A stretch of 64,000 bases of DNA from contig OY720101.1 of NCBI GenBank assembly GCA_963082875.1, positions 1,240,001-1,304,000 of the forward strand, given 5' to 3'. Position numbers and translations under genes: made by a program. The notes beneath the pieces were generated by a model that made no database searches, was not told where the DNA came from, and was given only the letters and a program-made list of their open reading frames with translations. Source of the DNA: Corella eumyota (lineage: Eukaryota; Chordata; Ascidiacea; Phlebobranchia; Corellidae). Of the stretch, positions 36,247 through 49,700 are shown in pieces; the first letter of the stretch is position 1; each line of letters starts with the position of its first letter.

Positions 36247-39200
36247 ATGAGAAACTTGTTTAAACCGGTTCCCGAATTATCGGACATTGATTTTATTGAA
36301 ATTTATGGATTAACTCATTCTATTAAGAATAAAGTTAACGACAATGAAATAACAAACAAAATGGTAAATAACTATTTTAATAAAAAAAGTTTTATAAATA
36401 AAAATATAAACATTTTTGTCATTAATTTTAATTAATTTTTTACTGAAAAAATATTGGCAATAATATTATAACAAAAATTTAATAATTTTATAATTTTTAT
36501 TATTTATAAATAATAATTACCGCTTTGGATGAATAGCTGAATGGCTAACACCGTTTTGTTGGTGCCGTATCTCCGTTGCAATTATCTATTATTGTTTTGT
36601 TTACCAACTTTAAAGTTTTATCTTTTGTTATAAAGTTGAAAATATTTTGAATCTTACACGTGCCAGAAAATAACAACTTTGTAAATTTATCAAATTTACA
36701 AATGAAAATGAATTTAAAATTTTCAAAATGGCGCGCAGAAGTTTTCTAAAATCAAAACAACTTTTAAACCACCTTCTATTTCGAGGGTGTTCACAAAATG
36801 TCATAATTGTTGTAACAAAGTTTCAATTGTTTATTATTTGTTACAGAACAGACAAACAGATTCTATCGAGGAAGCTTACTTAAACAAACTTTCATTCGGA
36901 GGTAAGTTAGAAATAAATAAAACAAGTTTTCAAATTATGATCGATTCAATTTTAATTAAAAAATTAAATTTTAGATGAATCGAGCGAAGACTCTCGTCAT
37001 GCTCGAACGACTGGCTCCGTGGCAAGTACTACGTCATCAATGACGTCATCAACTGGATCGGGATTGAGCGAGACGAGTAAGAAGCGAGCAAGTTGGTTTA
37101 AAAATATGACATTTTCACTGAAAAGAGCAACTTCGAGCGCCGAACATGGCAAAAAACAAACCGTTCTAGAAATCCCGGCCGTCCAACTTTCTACGTCATC
37201 ACATCGAGGTTACTTGGATCTGAGGAATAAAAAGAAGCAGTGGGAAAGGTAAGTCGTTATTTGACCCCTTAATGAAGTCACTATGGTGGTATTGTGACTA
37301 GATAGAATAACAAGTACTTCACATATCTTATACTCATGTGAGCGTAGTTGGTTTAATTAAAACTTAATTTCAGAAATAAAATTAAAATTTTTGGCAGCAA
37401 ATAAAGCTTTTTGCTTTTGTTAATTGATCCTAACTCAACTTTATGTAAACCTAACTTTTAAAGCGAAACAAACAATGAGGTTAACCGTGCGGAAACACTT
37501 GAGTAGCAACAAGTAGAAATTTGAGATTGTGACAACTAATTGAACAACTTGTTTTTATTTTTCAGATTTTACTGCGTTTTGCAAGATGCTTGCTTATATT
37601 GCTACAACACTCCTCAATCCCAAACAACATGTGACGTCATCCTTCTTAGAGGTTATGACGTAGCTGCTGAGGTCACAAACATGAACCGATCAAGATTTAC
37701 ATTCAGACTTGAACAAAACGTGAGAATTGCATCCAAAAAGTTAAAATATTTTAATAATTTTTATGTTACAACGAACTAATAATTTTGCTTATTTAAAACA
37801 GGGTTTCCGAACAATTCATCTTAGCACAAACAACCACGAGGAATTCGTGTTTTGGGTGGCAGCACTGGAACAGGAAACACGAAAAGTGATTGACAGGTTG
37901 GTAAAATTAAAAATTATAAATATTTTGGCGGACGTGCTTAACCATTCAAGCAAGAAAAAATGTCCAAGTTCCCGACATTATAAATACAAAATGATATGCT
38001 TCGGTAATAAAAGAATTTTGTTTTTAAAAATTTCGTATTTTTTGATTTAGAAATGGAAATAATACAATTGGTCACGTGACAAAAAGAACGATCGATAACA
38101 ACCTAACAAGAAAAACGTGGACGGTAAGAAATTAATTAAATACAGAGTTTATTTACAAACAGTTGTCTTCATTATTTAGTTAATGTCGTAATCTACGCTA
38201 GAACCTGTGCAAAGTTAATCAATTTTATTAAACAAACTTTCTTGTTTCAACAGAAAAGTTTATCAAACGATGAAGTCGAACAACAATTAGTCGAGTTACA
38301 AAAACACAAATTACTTCAAGAAATTGCGGCCCAGCAACAAACAATTTTGAGAGAACAACTTTTACTTGAAACTAAGGTACTTTAAGTTAAAATATACTTG
38401 AAGAATGTAACCCAAAGCCACACTAGATTATGTTATTGTAAATCTTGTTGCAAATTTTAACATCAATTGTTTTGATTTTAGGAATCTGTTCGTGTTAATC
38501 AACAACTCGAAAATCAACGAATTTCACGACGTGATGACGTCATAGAGAAATTCGAGCAAAGTCGACAGGAAGAAGTTGTGAAAATGATTAAGTACATGAC
38601 TCAACTCAACACTCGTCGCAACTCGGCTCAACTTAAGGTCGACCAACTTTCCAAAGAGATCGGACCCAAGTCGGGAAAGAAACGAAGTAAAAATCACCAG
38701 CACTTTGCCGCCCTTGAGTCAAGGTTGAACTCCATGAAACAAAGACTCGGCGAGATCGATCTCGAGATTCGAGAACAACAAGAAACCAAATTAAATAATT
38801 TCGAAAAGATTCGGGAACGTCAAGAGCTCGAACTTCTTGTGACGGAACAACAAGAAAGTTTAGGTATCTTAAAAAACAATCGAAGTGTTGTCGCTCCTAG
38901 AAAACGTCATCAACTGAGGTCACGAACATCACGTGACCACTTGACCTCAATCGAAGAGTTATCCAGCATCTCAGATTGTTCCGGGTCCTCCGGATCGTTG
39001 GAAGTTGGACGAATCCGACAAGCAATGTCAACTCCAAGACGGATGAGGAGAAGTCCTCCGTTCGAAGTCAACTCCTCCGACTCTCTTCCTTCCATCGAGC
39101 TCTTGCGACCCAACCTTACTCGATCTGAGGACGATCTATCCTCGTTACGTCACAATAGTCTTAGTGACGTCATCGCCATGTCATCGATGTCACGTGGTGA

Positions 39201-39488
39201 TTCGAAGAGTTCTCTCCCGTGTGAAAAGTCAACAAATAATGTGATTGATCCAGATGTTCTCGCACAAATTGAGGTAAATTCCTTGTTTTTGTTTAAACAA
39301 TATGCTGCTTGTTCTTAGTTTACTGGTATTTTAGCGAGTTATATTTTCATTATTATTTGAGCTTTAGCACTAGAATTTACATTTTTTGTATATTAATTTT
39401 GTATTTAATTTATCTCAGTATTTTAATTATTTTTTTCATTTTTCAGATGTTTGAAAATTTCTTGAAGGCAACCTTGAACAATGTTTGA
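36247..39488 (+). CDS. Gene A: truncated PH/coiled-coil protein, inverted paralog of gene B (574 aa)
   Basis: Nine exons: 36247-36363, 36847-36901, 36975-37248, 37566-37719, 37802-37896, 38051-38123, 38254-38376, 38482-39273, 39447-39488 (1725 nt, phases close). The ATG at 36247 lies 34 bases after a strong acceptor (tttttttttttacag, ending 36212), and the leader between them has a stop in the coding frame, so this looks like a genuine new start, perhaps by SL trans-splicing. One PH domain (GYLDLRNKKKQWERFYCVLQ ... FVFWVAALEQETR) and a charged coiled coil (about 80 residues starting KMIKYMTQL) match gene B at about 96% by eye. The last exon (MFENFLKATLNNV) differs from those of B and C. The intron between B exons 14 and 15 is absent. 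The frame is open throughout, so it may be functional. Confidence 0.75.
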
Positions 39489-39643
39489 AAGAAATCTTCC
39501 AACAACAATTATTTTCTTCTACTATTTTAGTTCCTTTGTTTCCAATTGCTTTATATATATTTTTTTTATGTTTAAATTATCTATGCATTTCTTTTTCTTT
39601 ATTGTTTATTTATTGAACCTTATGTACTGTATTATCACTTTGA

Positions 39644-39649
39644 AATAAA
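39644..39649 (+). terminator. Poly(A) signal of gene A
   Basis: AATAAA 156 bases after the stop codon of gene A, in the right orientation. Confidence 0.5.
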
Positions 39650-40064
39650 AAAATCAACAACAAATATGTTTATATTTTCGTATGGTACGTTTACAGTACG
39701 GTCTACAAAAATTAATTTTTTTTTAAATTATATTCTTGTTAATAACTCTCCCTTAAAAGTATTTATAATAAGATCTTATAGAAAGATATAACTTTGCTAA
39801 AACTTTGTATAAAATTGTTTGTATCCGTGAAATTAAAATATACATTTTAATTTTATTTTTAATTTCAAGATATAGTTTTGCTATAACTTGTAGGTATTAT
39901 TCATACTTCTAAAAGGAAAAAAAATAAACACAAAATTTTAAGGTTTAAATTGTTTAAAAAAATCGACTTGAAAAAACTCGTTGGCATCTTTTAAAAAATA
40001 TTTTTTGTTTTAACAATATTTTGATTTTGGTTACATTTATTGTAGCCAAGATATACATCTAGAT

Positions 40065-40135
40065 ACTGTACAAATATAAACAAGATTGCTAATGCTTATA
40101 TATAGCCCTAGCAATCTTGTTTATATTTGTACAGT
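40065..40135. repeat. Perfect 27-bp inverted repeat (hairpin) at the duplication axis
   Basis: Bases 40065-40091 are the exact reverse complement of 40109-40135 (left arm starts actgtacaaatataaacaag), with a 17-base loop in which three further pairs are possible. Its centre, 40100, coincides with the axis of the A/B inverted duplication. Pairing stops sharply at both outer ends. Confidence 0.95.
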
Positions 40136-40705
40136 TTGTTAGGCCTACCTAAAATAAAAAATAAAAAAAATTGTATAGGTAAGTTTGAGGTTATTTGGTT
40201 AAAAGGCTTAACATAATATAACACAATTTTTGTTGTTTAGTAAGTAATTAAGTGTGGGTAGTTTTTTACCTAGTACTATGAGGTTAAACAAATGTTTTTA
40301 CAGTTGGTATTGATTTTAATAGAGTTTTGTTCTTTATATGTTAAATTTTTTTTTAATTTGTTTTAAAGTTAAGTGAACCTGTTTATATATATATATATAT
40401 ATCTGTTAAAACTTTGTAATTTAGATTACTTTTTCACAACTTGAAAATTAGTTTTAAATTTCATTAAAAAGTTTATTAAAAGTGTAATAACAATTATCAC
40501 AATGCGAAACAAGATAAAAACATAAAAAAACTGCTTAAATAATAAAAACAAGTACAAAATACAGTAAAATAAAAACTTAATTAAAATGATTTTAAAAACT
40601 AAAAAGTGAAGTTATTTAATAATATATATCTAATAAAAGGCACAGTAAAACTAGGCAGGCTGTAGAAATACGTGAAACTAAATAAAAATAAAAACAAAAT
40701 CTTCT

Positions 40706-43700
40706 TTAAAGTTTTTTGGACACTTTCGCCAACGTGTGTTTGGAGAATAATTCAAACATCTAAAAAATAAAGAAATAAGTTAGATTTTGGTCAAAAAAGT
40801 TTAAGCAAGTTAATTAAGAAGTAGTAACAGAATGATATGACTCTGCTTGTTAAATTAAGTCGCTTGATTACAATAAACAGTAAACTAAGAGCAACATATT
40901 GTTTAAACAAAAACTTGAAATTTACCTCAATCCCTGCGAGAACATCTGGATCAATCTCATTATTTGTTGACTTTTCACACGGGAGAGAACTCTTCGAATC
41001 ACCACGTGTCATCGATGACGAGGCGATGACGTCACTAAGACTGTTGTGACGTAACGAGGATAGATCGTCTTCGGATCGAGTAAGGTTAGGTCGCAAGAGC
41101 TCGATGGAAGGAAGAGAGTCGGAGGAGTTGACTTCGAACGGAGGACTTCTCCTCATCTGTCTGGGAGTCGACATTGCTTGTCGGATCCGTCCAACTTCCA
41201 ACGATCCGGAGGACCCGGAACAATCAGAGATGCTGGATAACTCCTCGATCGATGTCAGATGGTCACGTGATGATCGTGCTGTCAATTGATGACGTTTTCT
41301 AGGAGCGACATGGCTTCGATTGTTTTTTAAGATATCTAAACTTTCTTGTTGTTCCGTCACAAGAAGTTCAAGCTCTTGACGTTCCCGAATCTTTTCGAAA
41401 TTATTTAATTTAGTTTCTTGTTGTTCTCGAATCTCAAGATCGATCTCGCTGAGTCTTTGTTTCATGGAGTTCAACCTTGACTCGAGGGCGGCAAAGTGCT
41501 GGTGATTTTTACTTCGTTTCTTTCCCGACTTGGGTCCGATCTCTTTGGAAAGTTGATCGACCTTAAGTTGAGCCGAGTTGCGACGAGTGTTGAGCTGAGT
41601 CATGTACTTGATCATTTTCACAACTTCTTCCTGTCGACTTTGCTCGAATTTCTCGATGACGTCATCACGTCGTGAAATTCGTTGATTTTCGAGTTGTTGG
41701 TTAACACGAACAGATTCCTAAAATCAAAGCAGTTGATGTTAAAATTTGCAACAAGGTTTACAATAACATAATCTAGTGTGGCTTTGGGTTACATTCTTCA
41801 AGTATATTTTAACTTAAAGTACCTTAGTTTCAAGTAAAAGTTGTTCTCTCATAATTGTTTGTTGCTGGGCCGCAATTTCTTGAAGTAATTTGTGTTTTTG
41901 TAACTCGACTAATTGTTGTTCGACTTCATCGTTTGATAAACTTTTCTGTTGAAACAAGAAAGTTTGTTTAATAAAATTGATTAACTTTGCACAGGTTCTA
42001 GCATAGATTACGACATTAACTAAATAATGAAGACAACTGTTTGTAAATAAACTCTGTATTTAATTAATTTCTTACCGTCCACGTTTTTCTTGTTGGGTTG
42101 TTGTCAATCGTTCTTTTTGTCACGTGGTCATCTTCTAAGGTTCTATTCCCATTTCTGAAACAAAAATTCAAATTAAAAAGTTGTTGAAGTAATATTTATT
42201 ATGTCGGGAACTTGGACATTTTTCTTTGCTTGAATGGTTAAGCACGTCCGCCAAAATATTTATAATTTCGATTCCACCAACCTGTCAATCACTTTTCGTG
42301 TTTCCTGTTCCAGTGCTGCCACCCAAAACACAAATTCCTCGTGGTTGTTTGTGCTAAGATGAATTGTTTGGAAACCCTGTTTCAAATAAGCAAATTATTA
42401 ATTATTTGTAACATGAAAATTATTAAAATATTTTAATTTTGTTTGAAAGCAATCCTTACGTTTTGTTCAAGTCTGAATGTAAATCTTGATCGGTTCATGT
42501 TTGTGACCTCAGCAGCTACGTCATAACCTCTAAGAAGGATGACGTCACATGTTGTTTGAGATTGGGGAGTGTTGTAGCAATATAAGCAAGCATCTTGCAA
42601 AACGCAGAAAAATCTAAAAAGTTTAACAAGTTGTACAATTAGTTGTCACAATCTAAAGTTTCTATTTGTTCCTACTCAAGTGTTTCCGCACGGTTAACCT
42701 CATTGTTTGTATTACTTTTAACAATTTGGTTTATATAAAGCTAAGTTAGGATCGTTTGCCGTAAGCAAAAAGCTTTATTTGCTGCCAAAACTTATATTTC
42801 ATTACTCAAATTGAGTTTTAATTGAACCAACTACGCTCACTCGAGTATAAAATATGTGAAGTACTTGACTTGTTATTCTATCTAGTCACAATACTACTAC
42901 AGTGACGTCATTAGAGGATCAAATAACGACTTACCTTTCCCACTGCTTCTTTTTATTCCTCAGGTCCAAGTAACCTCGATGTGATGACGTAGAAAGTTGG
43001 ACGGCCGGGATTTCTAGAACGGTTTGTTTTTTGCCATGTTCGGCGCTCGAAGTTGCTCGTTTCAGTGAAAATGTCATATTTTTAAACCAACTCGCTTGCT
43101 TCTTACTCGTCTCGCTCAATCCCGATCCAGTTGATGACGTCACTGATGACGTAGTACTTGCCACGGACCCATTCGTTCGAACATGACGAGAGTCTTCGCT
43201 CGATTCATCTAAAAATTAATTTGTAATTAAAATTGAATCGATCATAATTTGAAAACTTGTTTTATTAATTTCTAACTTACCTCCGAATGAAAGTTTGTTT
43301 AAGTAAGCTTCCTTGATCGAATCTGTTTGTCTGTTCTGTAACAAATAATAAACAATTGAATCCTTGTTACAACAATTATGACGTTTTGTGACATCCTCGA
43401 AATAGAAGATGGTTTAAAAGTTGTTTCGATTTTAGAAAACTTTTGCGCGCCATTTTGAAAATTTTAAATTCATTTTTATTTTAAAATTTGCCAAATTAAC
43501 AAAGTTGTTATTTTCTGGCACGTGTAAGATTCAAAATATTTTCAACTTTATAACAAAAGATAAAACTTTAAAGTTGGTAAACAAAACAATAATAGATAAT
43601 TGCAACGGAGATACGGCACCAACGAAACGGTGTTAGTAATTCAGCGATTCATCCAAAGCGGTAATTATTATTTATAAAGATTTTAGAAGGAATTTTATTC

Positions 43701-46700
43701 CTACCTTGTTTATGATATTTTCGTTGTCGTTAATATTACTGCTGGTGATTCGGTTATCTAAAAAACAAAAATTTATTTTTGTAATACTTGAATTAAAATT
43801 ATTTTAAAAATTATATATTTAAAAAAATATGAATTAAATATTAAAATAAACTTGTTTTTATAAAAAGAGCAAAATTATAGTACAAATAACAACGTTTAAT
43901 AGATGATTTTACATTTTTTTTAAATATATTCACCTGTATTGATATTTCTTTGGGTTAATCCATAAATTTCAATAAAATCTATTTCCGATAATTCGGGAAC
44001 TCGTTTGTTAAGATTCCTCATTCTATAAAGTCGATGTTTTAATGATTCTAACAAATTACTATCCGATGCTGAACGACGTAGTTCTGCTTTTTCGAACGGT
44101 TTATTCCAAATTATATTTTTCTTTAGTAAAGTTTTGTTTAAATTTCTCTTATTATCTGTTGTTAAAAATAAATTTTCATTCGTAAGATTTTTGAAATGAA
44201 TTTCCAAGTTTAAAGCGTCGATGTTTCTTGAACAACTGAACTGCTTTAAAAGATTGAAGTTATTTATACTTGAGCGCTGACTAATATCCACTGGATTATC
44301 GAAGGTTTTGGTTGAGCCAAATTTTAAATTCTTAAGCAAGTCTGTTGCTGTGTATTGTAGATTATAAACTGACTCAATACAGTCTCCTACTTGCTTTACT
44401 TTTGTCCTTGCACGATGTCTTTGTGGGACTACAGACTTGCAACTTAGTGAAGACATTTCGACTTTCTCTTGTTTTTGTATGCGAGGGCGAAAAGAAAAAA
44501 GCAAGCTATCTTCGCTTGAGCGCACGCTGGGTTCGCTTGTTTGTGATTGGCTCGAGTTTTCGATAACTTTATCTCGTAATAAACCATCGGGGTTTAATGC
44601 ACGATTATGAATGCAATTATCAAGTTCGCGCGTGCGAGGTAAGATAACCTTGATGTTGTTGTTGTTTACATGTTCTTTGTTTACTTGATCCGACAATGAT
44701 GAATTGTGACGTAAGAGGTTGGTATTGTTTGAAGTGTCGGCGAGTTGACAGTTAGTCGAAAGGGAAGTTGAAAGGTTTGTATTGTTCTCTGGTGCATCCG
44801 ATATCGAAAAGTCCCTGCAATTCACAATACTGTCCGAGCTAATGACATTGTTTACCCCAATAGGAAATCGATGAAACACTTTATTTGTGCCACCTGTACC
44901 AAAATCATTGCTTTCAACAGCAAAGTCACGTGATTCTCTATGACGTGTGCCGAGTGACGTATTAGTTACGTCATCAATAAATCCGAAATCGAATTCCATT
45001 TTGGTCTCTTCGAAAGTTTTGACACCATTTTTGTTTTGATGTGGTGACGTAATTTCGGAGTTTAGTGTGGTGTCATTACAAGGTGTTGTGTTATCTTTAT
45101 TCGTTCCCACCTTTGGATTGTTTGTGTTATAACTTGGAATGTTATTCGAGAGTTTTGTTTTTTTCCCACTTGCAGGTAAAGATTTCGAGTCTTCGGCTTC
45201 AAAATTTTCAGCTTTTTTGAGCAACTCTTTTTCGTTCTCTGGACTAGAATTCAAGTTTCTATTGATTGGTCGTAGTGTTAATATCGGCTTAATCACTTGG
45301 TTGGGTACAACACCACCTTTGGTTGAGTTAACCAGATGAAATGCTTTCATCCAGTATATAAATTCTTGGGTATTCTTGCACATTAATTGAATCGAATGCA
45401 AATCTGAAAAAACATAGTTTTTTTTGATAAAGAAAAGTTTGCATGTGATAAATTTTCAAATTGACTTTAATAAGCAAACATTGGACTTGGAAAATGTGAA
45501 GGCATTAATGAATTTTTAAAACTAAAATTCAAATAAGAATTCAAGGCCCACATTTTGTCCTAATTTCTTATCGTGGCCCCTTAACTTAAACCTATAAAGT
45601 GTTTGGTTTGTTTTAATCCCTCACTCACACCGTGTACATTTAAATTCCCACTGTAGAGTTCCCATTGCAAATAGATCAACCCGATAAACTGCAACCAAAG
45701 TTTGAAATGCACGCAACGCAAAACTGCAGTGCAAATATATAGAGCAAATATCTAATCTACGATAACCCACGTTCGGTTTCGTTATTTATTTGCATTCACA
45801 CAGGGCTAAAAGTTGCGTAGATAAATATTAGATTACATTTCAAAATCTTTACCATTAGGTTGAGCGGTATTAAGGGGAGATTGCATAATATCTGGCACAT
45901 GTTGCTTAAAATAATTCAACACAAACGTACTATTCCCTTTACCTGCAAAAATAAATCGTTAAAATAGTAAAAAACTAATTTTATGACCTTGTTTATGATG
46001 TATATCTATTACTATAAATTAATAAATAATCTATTAAGCCATGTTTAGGGAACTTGATGTGTTTATTATTGCAACAATAGAAACTAAGTGTATTTATTTT
46101 AGGCTGTAGGGTGTTTTCCATATCAATATAATCGTATATTTTAAGGAACTTTAAGTTGTTTTGTTGTAGTACAAATATATAGAATAAATAAATGTGATGT
46201 GGTTATACTAAAAGGGTAATAACATTGGGTATTGTTTAGGAATCCTTTTTTACAATGAATTACAACAAAAAGTGATATTTCATACAAAATCACGAGATAT
46301 CTTAACAAAAATTACGTAACGTCTGCTGGTAGATTTAAAATAATCACTTTTTTTGATTCGTATGAGTTAGCTTAAAAAAGTTGCAACACAATGAAACATA
46401 TACAATGCCATAGAAAGTGATTACACTTTGATATATCATTTAACTTTGGATGTTTAATAAGGAAAATACTTGGTAGTTTTAAGGGAAATTTGTGGGTATG
46501 CTAGGGGGCACTACCATACACAAAAATAGGTTAGAGTAACTCTTATATTGGATCACTTACTTTGTATAACGTTGACTACTTCACAACCGAACAAAAGCTC
46601 AAATCTTGATACTGGCATTACATCCATCGAAACTTGGTCATTTTTGTAGAAATACAAATGTTTATTCGCCTCTAAAACTGCCCAAATCCGACTCCAAGTC

Positions 46701-49700
46701 ATTCGTTTTCGTCGATACAACCATCCATCTTTTATCACGATTCGTTCGTTGTTTTCTTTCGGTGAACTAATTTCGTCTTGGGCAATAGTTTGCGAGTTTA
46801 TTGGGTTAGGGATGCTAAAAAACAAAATAATTTTGTAATTTTTTGGTCTAAAAAAATAAATTATCGCGTAGAGTTAATTTTTATAAAAAAAATAAATATG
46901 TGAATACTAATTACCTTTTTGTGTTGTCTGTTGTACTATTACGGGTCCTATCTTTGTCAAGAGACCCATTTTTCTTAGGTGACTTTTCTTGGTCACGTGA
47001 CCCATCTTTGTCGCTATTATTGTCTCCCTCTAGTGGAAGCTCAATTGATCGACTATTCCTCTTCCCAACTGCACTTTTAGCTCGATTCAGAATCCTAGAT
47101 CCAATGCTGCCGGATCTTTTTCGTTGATCTTCATCTTGAGTCCTTTAAATAAGGTTTTTGTATAATTTAATAAAAAGTGTATAATTTTACAAAATTTACC
47201 AAAAAAATCAAGGCACTTATTTTATAATTGTAACTATATAATTTTTTTTTTAACTTTACAAATAGACTGTATGTTTTAACAGTTTGATGGAAACGTAATA
47301 AAAAAAGTAACTTTTAAGTGGTGTGGTTAGATAATGTGGTTTTTATAAAGCGAGTACTTACTTTAAAAACGAACCATTTTTCTTTAAATTTTCGTTTGAC
47401 TTTAATTTTTCTTTAATTTTATGAACTGGAGTTTTAATTTCTAAAAAAAACATAAATGGAAAAGATTTTAATTGTGTGTAGTTCTCTATGTTTACGTTTC
47501 ACACGATCGACTTAAGTAATTAAAACTGCTTAACAGGTCACGTGACCTCCATTGTTTACGTAATACGCAGGTATTTATTTACAAATACTCATAACCTCAA
47601 ATGAGAATTATAATATATTACCATACCTTCTGTTTTGATAAATTCAGTTTTTGGTACATTATTATTTTCTTCTATTTGGGAGTTCGTGTTGCTGCTAATA
47701 TCTGATAATATGCTGTTAACCGATTCGCTTTGAAAACTAAAAAACAAACAAAACAGTTATTCGATATATGTTTGTTGTGATACATAATTGCGAATAAGAA
47801 ATACGCTTCTAAAGTACAATAATTAGGTTTTAAGCATCATAAAAACATAATATTTAGATCATTTGCAGATTAGCTAAAAAAAATAACAAACATTGTAGAA
47901 ATATTGTGTTTTAAATGTTGAATTATGACTTGTTTACTTTAAGGATTAATATTGGTCGTATTGGTATTGGATTTTAATTCCTTTTTCGCTTTTAAAATTC
48001 GAATTGAGTAAATAGGATTTTGTTAGAAGTTATTATTTTAAGAAAGCCGCTGTTTGATATAAAGTTTTAATTTCTAGGTCAAATAATGTTAAATCTACTT
48101 CATATCCAGCTTATTAATTCGATCAAATGGAATTTGAAGGATTAAATTGTAAGGTGACAAACTGGTTAAAAATATTTGATCTGTAAACGTATGATTATCA
48201 CTGTGGGGGCTTTACCTTTTTTCTATTGTTTGATTTTCGTCTTCTGTGCTATTGTCAGAATCAGAGTCGTCTGTAAAAAAATGAACATATTTAAAAACTA
48301 AAAAATATTCTCTAAAAATTATTGCAATCTAAAATCCCAAATTAGATAATAATTTTCAAATACGGTTAATTAACACCTCATATTTACTAAATACCCTTAT
48401 TTTAAATCTACTTAGTAAATATATATTCAAAATTATTGAAAGTTAAAGGTATTTGAATTAAAATACCTTTAGACATACATTCAGCCATTTAAAGTTAGCA
48501 ATTTACGCTCAGTTTTTAACTTTATATATGATTTACACACAAGAAAAAATAACCGGCACACGTATGGTTAAAACAAGCAAATACAGACCCGAGTCAGTGT
48601 CGTGATGTTGCTTTGATATAAGTGGAACAAACGAAGGTTTGTTTGTTCGTTGTCTTTGATTGATTTGAAGGTCAAGGTTTGAGATTGGGGCTATTGTGTG
48701 TCGCGACGATCTAAAATACAAATACTTGTTAAAAGTGTTTTATATTGAAATTTAAATGAATAATTAATACACTTACATGTACACTCACGTATATTTAAAA
48801 TCAGGTCCAATATTTCTTAGTATTAATGTGGAAATGATATATTTTTTTATTTTGGTTTTTCGCACATTGATAAAAGTAAATAATAAATACGATATACAAT
48901 TAATATTACAACAATGGGACGGGAAAAAATGACAAAATCAATTTAATGATTTAAAACGTGCCAAAAGTATTAATGTTTACATAAAGATTTTAAGTATGTT
49001 ATGGCATGGTCACCAAACCCAGAAATATTGTATTTAAGAACAAGATTGGCTAAGATATAAGAAGTTTTAAATGCGTTTAATTTTTTGTGTTGTACTCAGG
49101 GTTTCGACAAATACTTGATTATTTTTTGTTTAAAATATTGCGGTATAAGCATTGTGTAGTAGTTAAATTTTGGCTACAAGTAAAAAATATGTTAAAAATG
49201 AACGAGTTTGGTGCTTTGTCTTGATAAATAACTTTTAAACCTTTTTTAACAATACTTGTACAATAAAGAATTTATAAAAGTACAAATTGTCAAAGAAAAA
49301 GTTTAATATATTTTAAATATTACGATATATCATGAAATACAATATTTGATTTTAATAGAAGGATGTAACATTGAATTACGAAATATATCATAAGGTTATA
49401 TGTAATATATAGTATGGAAATACCCAATATACGCTCTATGGACAAAATTTTTCTATATTTAACAATTGATTAAACTTAACATTTTATTTTTTCTAATTCA
49501 TACCTTTTACTAGGTGAACTCTGCATCGCTTTGCCCTTGCGTATTCTAGAAGTTGGCCCGTTCGTTTTTCCTAGAACACAACAAAATATGTTACATTTTA
49601 AATCCTTATTAGGTAAGATTTATAAAAGTAATACAGCAATTCCCATGCTGGCAGTACGGTTGACGCAATGTGTTTATCAATATACAGCTGGAATGGAACG

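Larger units (their letters stand above)
39489..40705. other. Spacer at the axis of the inverted duplication
   Basis: Lies between the 3' ends of genes A and B. A poly(A) signal for A is at 39644-39649. The centre holds the perfect hairpin at 40065-40135, and a (ta)n run lies at about 40386-40401. Outside the hairpin the two halves are not recognisably complementary. Confidence 0.6.

Noticed and set aside
36525-36600. tRNA-like stretch (tagctgaatgg resembles an A box) in gene A intron 1, with a matching stretch in gene B
   Set aside because: No B box at the proper distance and no cloverleaf; it is simply part of the A/B duplication.
40386-40401. (ta)n run near the duplication axis
   Set aside because: Ordinary microsatellite; not symmetric with anything on the other side.
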